A stretch of DNA of 64,000 bases from NCBI GenBank assembly GCA_019916065.1, contig CM034233.1:6330516-6394515 (forward strand), in the 5' to 3' direction. Below, in pieces: positions 38,271-51,200 of this stretch (positions within the stretch are counted from its first letter, which is position 1; each line of letters starts with the position of its first letter). The notes beneath the pieces are model-generated. The model did no database searches and had not been told where the DNA came from. It worked only from the letters and a program-made list of their open reading frames with translations. This DNA comes from Vitellaria paradoxa (taxonomy: Eukaryota; Streptophyta; Magnoliopsida; Ericales; Sapotaceae). Made by a program: the position numbers and the translations under genes.

Positions 38271-38754
38271 GGATGTGTTTGGTGTACCAAACTTTCGTAA
38301 AAATATCTAAAAATCTTTATTGTATTTTTACACATTCTTACATTCTCCAAGTTTGAAAAAAGTTTAATATATTTTTAAAAAAAGTCAATAACTGGAGTTC
38401 AGTTAATCAAATAGTAAAAATTTTTTTACTATTCTCACCACGAACTCCCAAACTACCTAATGAAACCCATTGTGACTATTTTTTCTAGAGTTGTAGAAAC
38501 CGTTCTGATGGGTTGCAAAAACCGTTCCGATGGATTCGCATAGCCAACTCTCTTCCAAATGAATTGTAAAAATCGTTTCGAATCCGGTTTGATTTGTAAA
38601 AAGGTCATGATTAATACAAAATTTTGAATCTGTCCAAACAGAAATCCAAAAAATTTTATCTCATTTTGATCTGCAAAGTTTTATCTGTAAAAAGTTTCTC
38701 CAAACCACATTTTATCTTATTTTATCTCACTTTTTATCACTCCAAACTCACCCT
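38271..38754. mobile_element. MITE-like element, family D copy 2
   Basis: Opens GGATGTGTTTGGTGTACCAAA and ends near CCAAACTCACCC. Reverse-complement relative of 30721-31140. A reversed family B copy directly abuts it at about 38130-38270. Confidence 0.55.
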
Positions 38755-40470
38755 AAATATATTTTTCAAAAATACTCTCTAAATCAATATGTGTTTTCCA
38801 TTTGTCTTAATTTTTTTTTTTAAAAAAGAAAAAGAAAAAGTAGAGTGAAAAATGATAAAACCAATTCAACCAAACGCACTCATTTTCTCAAATATTTTAC
38901 TATGTATTTATTTGTTTGTTTGCTTTATTACGAAGTTATCATATCATTTGTCTTCCTTTTATCTTTCCACACTCAAAAAAAAAAAAAATAAAAAATAATA
39001 ATAATAATTCTACTCATTTTTTTCTCATCTTCACGTAAAATAAAATATGAGAAAATATAAATTTATATTTACAATTTATCTCATTTCCCCTATTAGCACA
39101 TTCACTTCTTTTCAATTTTCTTTCCATACGGTCGATCGTAAACTTCAAAAGGTAATGATTATTGTAAGACCATTTATTTATTTTAGAATCCAATTTGCAA
39201 AAATTCAAATTTGAGGCTCAGCCTGTTGAACGAACATATCCGAAATTGAGCCCAATTTATAGTTGAGCTAGATTTTCATAAAAACCATGGGTTATGTCAC
39301 AGGCAGAACCAACTCTGAAATTGTTAACGAAACAAACAATCTCAATTTGAGGCTTGTATCGGCATGGACAAAATAAAACAAGAATATAAAGCAAACAAAC
39401 GATTCGTGGAAAACTTGACAGTGCTCCACTAGTATTTATGTTGGGCAAATTATCTTTCCTATATAACATTATAACTCATTGATTTACATCTGTATATTTT
39501 TAGTTGTTAGATTTATTCAGTGTTAGAATTATATCTTCTTTTCTCCACTTTGGTTATCACTTTACATGAAAATATAATCTTTCATTCTTCTTATAATTTT
39601 AAAAAATGTGATAATATTTGAATAAATAATAAAATTGTACGCATTTAATAAATAATGTATGGATATCTATTAGACAAAATTAACTAAATTTTTCTATTTA
39701 AAAAATTATATTTAAACTTCAATTTTCACTAAAAATTTATTCAAATTAAATATTTAAATTAAAATTTCAATTTTAATGGGCTTAAAATTTAAATTTTAAA
39801 TACATATATTTTTACACTATTTGTGTTATTCATATAAGGAAGCTTAAAATTTTGAACTTGAGATATTTTTAACTGTTAAATTTACTCAATGGACAAAATT
39901 ATTTTTTTTCTCCACTCTAGTTATCTTTTTGGTCATTTCATATGAAAACATACTCTCTCTCTTTTCATATTTTTTTTAATACTTTTTATATAAAAGTTTT
40001 TTAAATTAATATTTTAAAAAATGTGATAATATTTGTAATAAATAATAAAATTTTTATTTTTATAAATTATTTTTATAATTTCTCATGTAGATTTTTTTTA
40101 TAAATTTAAATTTAAATTATTTACAACTCAAATTATATTTTTATGTCTCTAGGTACGGGTAATTATTAATATTTTCATAAATTATGTTTCCTATCAATAA
40201 GATTAAATGTAATAAATGTAATGGCATACTACTTTATATAAGTATTATATACTGAAAGGACATATATATTTAGAAAATATGAAAAAATTTCGTGTTATGT
40301 TGAGATTTAATTTATGTGTAATTTCTTTTTTTTTTTTGGTAATTTATACAACTATATTAATATGTGAGGTATTGTACGTTGAGGGGTCACCAAGTGTTTA
40401 ATCTAATGGGTTGACAAGTGTCCATCTTAGAGCTGGAGGTAACAAGTAATGATTTGATGCAAGACATATA

Positions 40471-40829
40471 GGCTCTGTTTAGTATCAAGATAAACATATG
40501 AAATCTCCATAAATCTCTAACAACCATTCAGATCTAATTTTTTCGTCATTATTAATTTCAAAAAATTTTAATATTTCATTAAAAAAATAAAAAAATTCGG
40601 AAATAGGTTAACCGAATGTATAAATTTTTTATACAATTATATTCTTTGTGTCGAGAGCTTTTAAATGAGTACCATTGTTGTTATTTTTTGTGAATTTTTT
40701 TGAATCCGTGGGAACAGATTTAGAAAATCGTTCCTTCAGTTTTCAAATTTTCAGAAAACGGCGCCAAAATTAACCAAAAATCACATTTTATCTCAATTTA
40801 TCTTATTTTTTCTTATTCCAAACGAAGCC
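40471..40829. mobile_element. MITE-like element, family F copy 1
   Basis: Terminal inverted repeat GGCTCTGTTTAG with the complement of CCAAACGAAGCC, possible ATA duplication. The interior TTAATTTCAAAAAATTTTAA, then TATTTCATTAA, is shared with 55670-56160. Confidence 0.6.
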
Positions 40830-40882
40830 ATAATAGTTGGGTAGTTTAGTAATTAAAAAAATTAAGGGGAATTAGCTCTATC

Positions 40883-40900
40883 TTTTTTTTTTTTTTTTTA
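40883..40900 (-). mobile_element. Poly(A)-only insertion with 10-bp target duplication
   Basis: Seventeen T plus one A lie between two copies of TAGCTCTATC (40873-40882 and 40901-40910). On the minus strand this is little more than a poly(A) tail with a target-site duplication. Confidence 0.65.
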
Positions 40901-41309
40901 TAGCTCTATCAAATTGTCAATAAATAAATAAATAAATAAATAAACTAATACATGGGCAAAAAAATTTTACTTTTTCAAAAGTGATTCACGTCCATCAAAA
41001 AAATTACAAAAACAAAAAAAATTGTAATTTTAATGAATGTAAATAATTTGTCTAAAAATTTCTTTAAAATTAAATTTTAGTAAAAAACAATATAAAACCA
41101 AAAAAAATTGCTAATTCTTTCTTAACCAACCAACTTAGGTTTTTTTTTTTTTTTAAATGATCAAACTTATTTTCTTATATTTTAATTTTTTAAATTATAA
41201 AGTATAAAAATATTAAATTAATAAAAATTAAAAAACTGACCAGTAAAAAACTAACTTTTCTATTCTTAACGTAGTCTTATCCAATGTTTGCATTTTTACA
41301 ATTCGTCAA

Positions 41310-41938
41310 GTGAAATAATGCAATCCGTCGAGTCTATACTCCTCACAGAGATCATATCAGTTCGATTCTTGACTTAAACAAGATGTGTATAAGGGGTAGC
41401 GTATGTCTTTCCACTTTACCCATCGATTATACGGTTTGTTTAAAACTGCAATAAATTGGTGTGGGTTCTGAGTTACAAAAAAAAAAAAAAAGAATGCAAT
41501 CCGTCGAGTTTTCCTGTAGAAGGCCTGTAAAGTCTAACAGCTCGACTACCTCCACAGCCGTTGATTTTTAAATGGAAGATATCATCTTATGATTATAATG
41601 ATTTTAAACGAAATGTACTGGTCATTATGAAAGTGAAATAATATAATCCGTTGAGTCTATACTCCTCACATAGATCACAGCAGTTCGATTTTTTACTTAA
41701 GCGGGATGTGCGTAAAGGGTAACGTATGTCTTTCCAATTTACTCATTAATTATACGGTTCGTTAAAAACTACAATAAGTGTGAGATCTGAGATACCAACA
41801 AAAAATACAATCCATCGAATTTTCTTGCGGAAGGCCTAAAATGTCTAACAGCTCGACTACCTCCACCGCCGTTAATTTTTAAAGAGAAGTTATCATCTTA
41901 TAATTATAATGATTTTTAAAGAAATACACTGACCATTA
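41310..41938. repeat. Tandem duplication (two units of about 320 bp) upstream of the GRP94 gene
   Basis: GTGAAATAATGCAATCCGTC at 41310 is matched by GTGAAATAATATAATCCGTT at 41633. The units stay alignable through AGTCTATACTCCTCAC, GTATGTCTTTCCA, TCTAACAGCTCGACTACCTC and the RTTATCATCTTATRATTATA region. Unit 2 ends about 340 bp before the start codon. Unit 1 alone has an A-run at 41477-41491. Confidence 0.85.
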
Positions 41939-42152
41939 CGAAGTTACCAATGCAAATCAAGCAAATCAATTGAGCGGTGACTTGTGGAGAAGAGGATTTA
42001 TGTGGGAGAAAAAACGACGGCGATAGATATACACGCGTAAAGAGAGAAGAGTAACGAATAAGAAATTGCCACGTCTTAACGCATACACGGCCACCGTTTT
42101 GATCGTCCACGCTGGCTAAGTGGCTATGCCAAGCAATCAGGTGATTTGGCAC

Positions 42153-42171
42153 CGTGGACCGCAGAGATCGG
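42153..42171 (-). promoter_or_regulatory. ERSE-like site (one mismatch) beside the GRP94 TATA box
   Basis: CGTGG, nine bases, ATCGG. The inverted ER-stress element is CGTGG-N9-ATTGG, so a single base differs. It lies 14 bp upstream of the TATA box. A second ACGT-core site, GCCACGTC, is at 42068-42075. UPR control of GRP94 genes is established; function of this copy is inferred. Confidence 0.45.
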
Positions 42172-42184
42172 AGTTCAAGCTCGC

Positions 42185-42190
42185 TATAAA
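42185..42190 (+). promoter_or_regulatory. TATA box of the GRP94 gene
   Basis: TATAAA in GCTATAAATTTA, about 90 bp upstream of the predicted start codon at 42278. Confidence 0.6.
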
Positions 42191-42277
42191 TTTAATCCAA
42201 ATGCGGAGAACCGAACCAGAGGCAAGGCGATTCACTGAGAGCAGATGCCTACGCGACCCATCGTGTTCCAAACAACG

Positions 42278-45200
42278 ATGACGAAGTGGACGATCCCTTC
42301 CGTTTTTCTCCTCCTATGCCTTCCACTACTAGAAAAAGGCTGATTACCAACTAACAAAATCAGTTGATAATAAGCCAAATTCGGTTGGTAATCATGGATT
42401 ACCAACTGATTACCAACCGATTTTGGTCGGTGGCAAAAACCCTAGTTGGTAATGTTTATTAACCAAAATTTTTAAGGTCTGTTGGTAATTACCAACTAAA
42501 TTTTGGTTAGTAAATTAAATAAATCTGTTGGTAATTTCTTATTGGTATAAAATTAAGTTTTAAAATTTTAGTTGGTAATTACCAACCGAAGTTGTTATTG
42601 CCAACTGATTCTTCAGTTGGTAATTGCCAACCGATTTGTTAGTTGGTATTGTTTAACTTTTGGTTGGTAATTTGTTATTGAATATTAAATTGATATTTCA
42701 TAATATACCAACCGAAATTTACTTTGTAGCAACCGATATTGTTAGTTGGTATTTTGTCCACCGAAATGTCAGTTAGTAATATACCAACCGAAATGTACTT
42801 GGTAATTACCAATTGCTAAAAAAATAAAAATTCAAATGTGGCGCCACGTGGCATCATTTGCTGACATGTTATCATGCCACATGGCAACTTGTGTTATGCC
42901 ACGTGTCGACCTATGATTTTGCCACGTGTCGACCTATGATTCCGCCACGTGTCGGCCTACGATTGCGCACCGCATGTTAAATCTATATTTTTGAGATTTT
43001 GATTGTTGCTGCTGAGATTCGAACTCGTGTCATTTCTTTGGAAGTTCATGTGGTTGGCCACTAGGCCAAGCTATTATTTGTATATATATTTTACACTTTT
43101 TTGTATATATAAATAAACCTTTATCACTTTTGGCGACTAGTTAGTTGGCAAAGGTACTCCTTTAGCGACCAATTGGTCACCAAAAATGATAAAAAAATTT
43201 ATAATTTTTATTTAATTACTTTAACTTTTTCATTATAATTTTTTAACATTTTTGCTAACTATTGGTTGCAAGAAGTGCCCTTTTATAGACTAATTAGTTA
43301 GCAAAAGTGATAAAAAAATTATTATTTTTATTTAATTATTTTAACTTTTGTTTCAATAATTTGAAATCATAAACAATACATGAAACTATATAGATATTTA
43401 GTAAATAATTTATGAATAACTATTATATTTAACTAAAAATAATTTTAAATGTTTTTTTGTTTTCCTCCAATTCGTATGTGTAGCACATATTTAATACATA
43501 TCTTTAATTTAGTTATATCATGGCTCACTATATATATATTTTTCTTCATTTTATATATATATTCTTAAAAATAATTTGGTCGCATTTAGTTTTAGTTTTA
43601 GAAATTTATTTTTAAAAAGTAAAATTTTTGAAAACTATTTTAAGAATTTATTTCTAGTAAAAAAATATTTTAGGTGACTATATTTGGAAATAAGTTCTAA
43701 AAAGATGAAGAAATGAAATTACTTAAAATTAATAAATAATATTTGTTATTTTTATTTTTAAAATTTAAATAATGTTACTTTAATATAATTAATATTAAAT
43801 TACACTAAACAATTATTCTAAATTTTATTAATTTTTCTAACTTTAATTATATTTTCACACTAATTTTTATTTTTATTTTTTTTAAACCAAGCACCACACA
43901 TTTAGGTGGTGTTTAGTTGGCAAAATCAACTAAAATTTACAAACAAATTTTTTTGACCTTTTTCTTTTGGCAAATAATTTGTTTTTATAATTAAGATAAC
44001 GTTTAGTCAAAAAAACTAGTCACTTACCTTTTTAACTTTTTTTCTTAAATTATTAAATTTATTTTTTTTTGTTTTAAAAATTGTTTAAGCTTTAATAGGG
44101 TAAAAATATTAAATTAACAAAAAATTAAAATGTTAACATTTTAGTAACTAGTTAGTATTAATTAAAAAAATAACTTTTCTTTTGTTCTTGTGTAAATTTT
44201 GTTACATATCACTTATACACTGGGTTTTCTTTCGATTTTTAAGCTTTACTACCTTAAGCTCTTAGGTTCGATAATTTTATATAAATTAATTTAATTATTA
44301 AATTAAATAAATTAATTATGATATTTATTTCAGATAATTTAGCAATAATTAATTATTAAATTAAATTAATTAATTTAGTTTTATTATTTATTAAAAATAA
44401 TATTAATTAATTTATTTAATTAATTTTTTGAATTTAATTATATTATTTATTAGAATAACTTACTTTAAAAAAATATTTGAATAAAATAATTTATTTTTAT
44501 TTAATGTTACAAAAATAGACAAAGTTTTAAAATTGACAAAATATTGGCAACAGAAAATAAATCAGAGTGAAAACACATTTTTTCTATTTACGTTTTTCTG
44601 TTTTTGTTTTCGTTTTTTTTTTGTAAACAAAAAAACGTAAACAGGTTTATCAAATATGTTTTTGTTGCGAGTTTATAAAATTTTGAAAACATAAACAGAA
44701 AAATAGAAAATGGAAACATTACCAAACGAGACCTTACTAACTTAGGCGTTTACACGTGAATTCTTACAGCAAAAAATATATACTGGGAAAAAGATTAAAA
44801 AAATGGAAGTAAATTTTAGAATCCATAAACGATTTGATTATCTCAACTTGTCCGATTTTGAAAATCATATACCCTAAACCCTGTGTCTTAAACAATTATA
44901 ATCCTAACATGCATTTATCATTAATTCATTAATATGAAAATTTAATATTACCAATATAAATTGTATAAAATCTTTTCCTCCTAGTCAATTAAATTATATG
45001 CAATATGTATGAACCATACATATAATATATATATATATATAAACACCGAACCCAATAGGTATGAACCATACCATGTTATCAAAAAACGCATGAATTTACT
45101 TATCTAAAGGCTGTATCACATGAACCAAATAAATCATGAAACAATTCCATGCCATATATAAATATATATAATTAATTACAAATATTTCTTGATATAAAAT

Positions 45201-48200
45201 TAATTATAAAAATATTGAAATTAGAAATTTCTTTTTTTTTTAATGTTCAATGCAAATTGTAAAATTTTTGGTTGGTAATTAGTTGATAATTAGTTGGTAA
45301 TTTGGTTGGTAAAAATATTTTCTCACCTTATTAAACCAAATACCAACCGATGACATTATCAACCAAACCATTCCGTCGGTAAGTACGTTGGTAAAATATT
45401 TTCTCATTGGATTACCAACTGATTACCAACCGATTATATTACTAGCCCATAAGCTCAGTCGTTAATTTGGTTGGTAAATATATTCTCGCTAGATTACTAA
45501 CTGATTACCAACGGAATACATTATTCTGTTGGTATATATATTCCTAATAGATTACCAACCGATTACCAATAGATTCCCAACCGAAAAATTCATTTGGTAT
45601 TTTGGTTAGTACACTTTTTCTGCTTGATTACCAATGGATTACCACCAGATTACCAACCGACTACATTACCAACCGCTAAAGACTGTGGTTAATACAGTTG
45701 GTAAATATATTTACACTTCATTACCAATGGATTACCAACCGATAACCAACTAAATAAATTAATAAATGATACTGTCAGTTGATAATTGGGTTGCTAAACA
45801 TATTCTCGATACATTGCTATCAAATTACGAACGGAATACCAACTAAATACTAACTAAATAAATTACCAACTAACCTACAAGTTGGCAATGCGGTTGGTAT
45901 TAATTTGCCCATCAGGTAATTATATGACCAGTCATACATTGCGGTTGGTAATGCGATTGGTAATAATTTAACCATCAAATTATCAACCGAAGAACTAACC
46001 GAAATATCTAACAACTACACTATTCAGTGGGTAATCCATTGGTAATTTGGTGGAAAAAATCTTCTCGCCAGATTACCAACTGAAATATATACCAACCAGT
46101 TGTAAGCAGTTGATAATCGGTTAGTAAAAAATTTCCCGCCAATATAGCAACTGATTACCAACCGAAAATTTAGCAACTGAATTGGATCAGTCAGTAAGGA
46201 GTTGATAATTATCTAAATTTTAGCAATTTTTACATCGGTTGGTAATGTGTTGATAGTCAATTGGTATTTACCAACCGATTATATTCGATTAATAATAGTC
46301 AGTTAGTAATCAGCTTTTTTCTAGTAGTGTTCTTTTTCTTCTTGCAGATCAAGGTACGATAGGTTTACTTCTCTCGCCATTCATGCACATCGAGAAGCTC
46401 TGAAAGGCGTAAAAAATAGTGCCTTTATGGATCTTCCTTTGCCGTTGATCTTTTTCTTAGAGAGAGTGAATTATAGAGAGAGAAATGTTTATGTTCTGTG
46501 GATTTCAGTTTTTGCTTTATGGATCTTGCATCGTGCGATGTAATTATTTCGTCCTGCTCGTATTTTAGAGTTAATTTATACGTGAATCGGTGATTCGGTG
46601 TTGATTTGGATTAATGCACTAAAAATTGCTTCTCTTTTTGAACTTTTTCGTCTCTAGGTCGGAAGCTGCATGCAACTGCCGAGGATGATTCTGAGGAACT
46701 GGTAAATTCACCGAAGGTTGAGGAGAGGGTTGGTGCTGTTCCGAATGGTTTGTCTACTGATTCCGACGTCGCCAAGAGGTTTGCAACTTGTTTGTTGATC
46801 TCCTTTTACATAAAAATTTTCATTTGCTCTCTGTGTATGTTCTAAAGTGTGTTAATTACCAAAAAAAAAAAAAAAGTTCTGAAGTGTGTTGGAAGTGCGT
46901 GGTTCAGGGAAGCTGAGTCGATCTCTAAGAGGTCGCTCCGCAGTAACGCGGAGAAGTTTGAATTTCAGGCTGAGGTGTCTCGGCTTATGGACATTATTAT
47001 CAACTCACTTTACAGCAACAAGGATATATTCTTGAGGGAGTTAATCTCCAATGCTTCTGACGTAAGTATATTTTACCCGAAAATTTCACGGGTTATTAAG
47101 TTCTCGTCGTTGTTATTAGTTTCCATATTGATTGTAAAATTTATTTGCTCAAATTCCAGGCACTGGATAAGATTAGATTCCTCTCCCTCACAGATAAGGA
47201 AATTTTGGGTGAAGATGACAATGCCAAGCTTGACATTCAGGTTAGTAGTTTGTAATTTTACTGTGGTATTTAAAAGCAGAACTTTTGTTATATAAGGAAT
47301 TCATGTAAGTTATGACTTGTTTCCGCCATTATCCAACTTAGATTAATTTTCTGAAGCTTGTAATCTGACAATGCAGATTAAATTAAACAAAGAAAAGAAG
47401 ATTCTATCTTTTCGTGATAGAGGTATAGGTATGACAAAGAAGGATTTGATCAAGAACTTGGGAACAATTGCTAAGTCTGGAACTTCAGGTATTGTTTCTG
47501 AAGGCTGAATATTTTCCTGTCACAGCATGGATGTGCCTTCTTTATTTTTTGAGATTGAGAATTAATGGTCATAATTGAATTATTATCTTATGCAGCTTTT
47601 GTGGAGAAAATGCAGACAAGTGGAGACTTGAATCTCATTGGCCAATTTGGCGTAGGGTTCTACTCTGTCTATCTTGTTGCTGATTATGTTGAAGTCATCA
47701 GCAAACATAACGATGATAAACAGTATGGATCTGAAAGCATAACTCTTTTTAGTCAACTTAGGTAGAAGTTCTCATGCAGTAACTTTTATCAAATGTAATT
47801 CATTTATGTAATTCCTTGGCTTCCAGGCATGTTTGGGAATCTAAGGCTGATGGAGCATTTGCAATATCTGAAGATACATGGAATGAACCACTTGGGCGTG
47901 GAACTGAGATCAGATTGCATCTCAGAGAGGAAGCTGGGGAATATTTGGAGGAAAGCAAATTGAAGGTGGGATAGACTAAAAATGCTGTCAATTATTTTTT
48001 ACGGTTGTTGGTCAGTTCCCTGGTTCTTTATATTATTGTCCACCAATGCTATTGAATGGAAGCAAGAACCTTATTCTACATTTTTATTACTTGAAAAGTT
48101 CTTAAAACCGGCATATTCCCCCACCCCCACCCCCCAACCTATAGTATGGATGTATCTCTTTCTAGACATCTTTACTCCATAGTAAATGTAACTCTCTGTG

Positions 48201-51200
48201 TTTCTCATTGAGCTGGAACCACACGAGGAAACCATTATCTCCACTATTACAATTCCACCACAGCTAGTTTCTCTACCATCCATGGCATGCCTTTATGAGC
48301 TTGGACAGTGCCGTGGAGATGTTGCTAGTCCACATGCAAGTATGCAACGCTGCTTATTTTTGTTTTATATTATCAGTCACATCACATGGGGCCTTGTTTA
48401 GGGAACATAGTTTCATTCCCTGGTGCCCTGACTATTATAGTGTGTTTTCGTTTGATTGCCAAGCTTCGCAATGCCAGAACTATATATTACATTTGTTTTC
48501 ATGTACTTTCCCAATCTTAAGATGCTTTGAGTAGGGCATGTAAATGGCTTAATGGAAGTTAAATTTTTACATGTCTTTAGTGACGCATGCTTTTACCAGT
48601 TATTCATTTCTCGGCCTTCTAAATCACTGGAAATTGTTTAATATCTAGCCATGCATCTGTGTCATATAGGAATTGGTCAAAAGATACTCTGAGTTTATCA
48701 ACTTTCCCATATACCTTTGGGCAAGCAAAGAGGTAGATGTGGAGGTTCCTGCAGATGAAGACGAGTCAAGCGATGAAGAGGAAGCATGTATTTGTGTTGT
48801 GATTCATCTAATCTTTTTCTTCACTTTGTACCACATCTAATTGCTGGTCTTCTCATCTTGGTATGTAATATTGCAAAACAGCTGAAAGTAGCTCTTCTGA
48901 GGAGGATAAGGAAGATGAAGAGAAAGAGGATGAGGTGGAGGGGGAGAAAAAACCTAAGATGAAGAAGGTGAAGGAAACAACTTATGGGTGGGAGATTTTG
49001 AATGATGTTAAAGCTATTTGGTTAAGGAATCCAAAGGAGGTGACAGAAGAAGAGTACACGAAATTCTATCATTCTTTAGCCAAGGTAAATCTTCCATATT
49101 CCATATCACGGAATCTTATGAATGTTGGAGATACGAAATGGGGTAGAGTTTTCTTTTTATCTAATCCATTCCCTCTTTCCTCAATAGGATTTCAGTGATG
49201 AGAAGCCCCTAACATGGAGTCACTTTACTGCTGAAGGTGATGTGGAGTTTAAGGCTGTACTATTTGTTCCTCCCAAGGCTCCCCACAATTTGTACGAAAG
49301 CTACTATTTTGCAAACAAATCAAATTTGAAGTTATATGTCAGACGGGTATTCATTTCAGATGAATTTGACGAGCTTTTACCCAAGTATCTGAACTTCTTG
49401 AAGGTAATTAAGGCTTCTGAAGATTTTGCAAAATTTCATTCTTGTTAACAAGGCAAAATATTGGGCATTTGGCTTGGTTCATAACAGTTGACATTTTGAC
49501 CAGGGTCTTGTTGATTCTGACACCTTACCCCTAAATGTATCTCGAGAAATGCTTCAACAACACAGCAGCTTGAAAACAATCAAGAAGAAACTTATCCGAA
49601 AGGCCCTTGATATGATCCGCAGGATTGCTGATGAGGATCCTGATGAATCTAATGACAAAGACAAGAAAGTTATGGTTTATTTAACCGTCAGAACCTATTT
49701 TAGCATTATCTGAAATAGTATAACATTGTTATTGCTTATCATCTTGGTGACTCTTGACAACTCGTCATTGTTATTGTTCCTTTGTCTGATTTCAATTGTC
49801 AATCATGCTGCAGATGTTGAGGAATCCAGTGACAATGATGAGAAGAAAGGTCAATATACAAAGTTCTGGAATGAGTTTGGCAAGTCAATAAAACTTGGCA
49901 TTATCGAGGATGCAACTAACAGAAACCGCTTAGCAAAACTTCTTAGACTTGAGAGGTATCTAAATTTTTCTGTGAATCCCCGTATGTTGCTTGTTCATTT
50001 ATTTTTGTGTAGGACTGTCCTTTCAAATTTAAACTTCAGAGTTGTCTAATTTTTATTTTCTTCATATGTATAGCACGAAGTCTGGTGGCAAGTTAACTTC
50101 ATTAGATCAGTACGTCTCAAGGATGAAACCAGGGCAGAAAGACATCTTTTACATTACAGGAACCAGCAAGGAGCAGTTAGAGAAATCTCCATTTCTTGAG
50201 AGGCTTAGCAAGAAAAATTATGAGGTTGGTTTGCATCTTCAGCATCTGATACAGGAGATTCCGATTTTAGCTCTGCTAGCGGAGATCCTGGAATTGTGCC
50301 TGTATATTATTTATTTTATTTGTTTTTGTTTGATGTTTGTATTTATTGTCTGTAATGCATGCCCCTTCTTTTGCTGGGCAATGTCGTGCAGGTCATTTTC
50401 TTCACAGATCCTGTGGATGAGTACCTGATGCAATACTTGATGGATTATGAAGACAAGAAGTTCCAGAATGTGTCCAAGGAGGGCCTAAAACTTGGCAAGG
50501 ATTCCAAAGACAAGGAATTGAAGGAGTCATTCAAGGAGTTGACCAAATGGTGGAAGAGTGCCCTTGCTAGTGAAAATGTGGATGATGTGAAGATAAGCAA
50601 CCGTCTGGCTGACACTCCTTGTGTAGTTGTGACATCAAAGTATGGCTGGAGTGCAAATATGGAGAGGATCATGCAATCACAAACTCTATCAGATGCTAGA
50701 AAGCAGGCATATATGCGAGGCAAGAGGGTGCTCGAGATCAATCCTAGGCATCCAATCATCAAGGAGCTTCGGGAGAGAGTAGTAAAGGACGCTGAGGTAC
50801 TTTACTGCAGTTGTTTTTATTCATACACTTAACAAATCTAATCTTCTGGAAAATTTGATTGCACCAAACAATTTAGGTTTTTGGCCCCCATAGGCTACGG
50901 AGAAGTTCAATAGACTTGCACATTATGAATATTTTGTGTAGGGGGATGCAAAGCTTCAATACTTTGCCCACATAAACTCACAAACTTCTAGATCATAGAA
51001 GTTTTGCTGATGATTGACTTGGTGGTTACCCTCAAAACAGTTAAATGCAATCACTGCATCTTGGGAATATGCCTTGGGGGAGGGGACAATTTATCTCTGG
51101 GCCAAACCACTGATGATTGAATGGGTAAAACCCACTGATTGAAAATCACTATTTGGGGTTCCATTAATTTTATTGGGTTAATCTCCACTCCTCCTTTCTA

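Larger units (their letters stand above)
33740..41309. other. Gene-poor AT-rich intergenic region with MITEs
   Basis: No supported gene. Elements with recognisable ends are listed. An isolated (GA)n at 37603-37629 within somewhat GC-richer DNA could be a relic leader, but no ORF follows. Microsatellites: (TA)n at 37860-37880 and (AAAT)n at 40921-40943. Confidence 0.55.

Noticed and set aside
45240..46329. Short ACCAACCGA repeats as a separate satellite
   Set aside because: They are explained as subterminal repeats of the CACTA element, which also has them at its left end.
42278..46353. CACTA element acting as an in-frame spliced intron
   Set aside because: The acceptor is good, but no upstream donor gives the required phase and no GT occurs between the insertion point and the stop codon.
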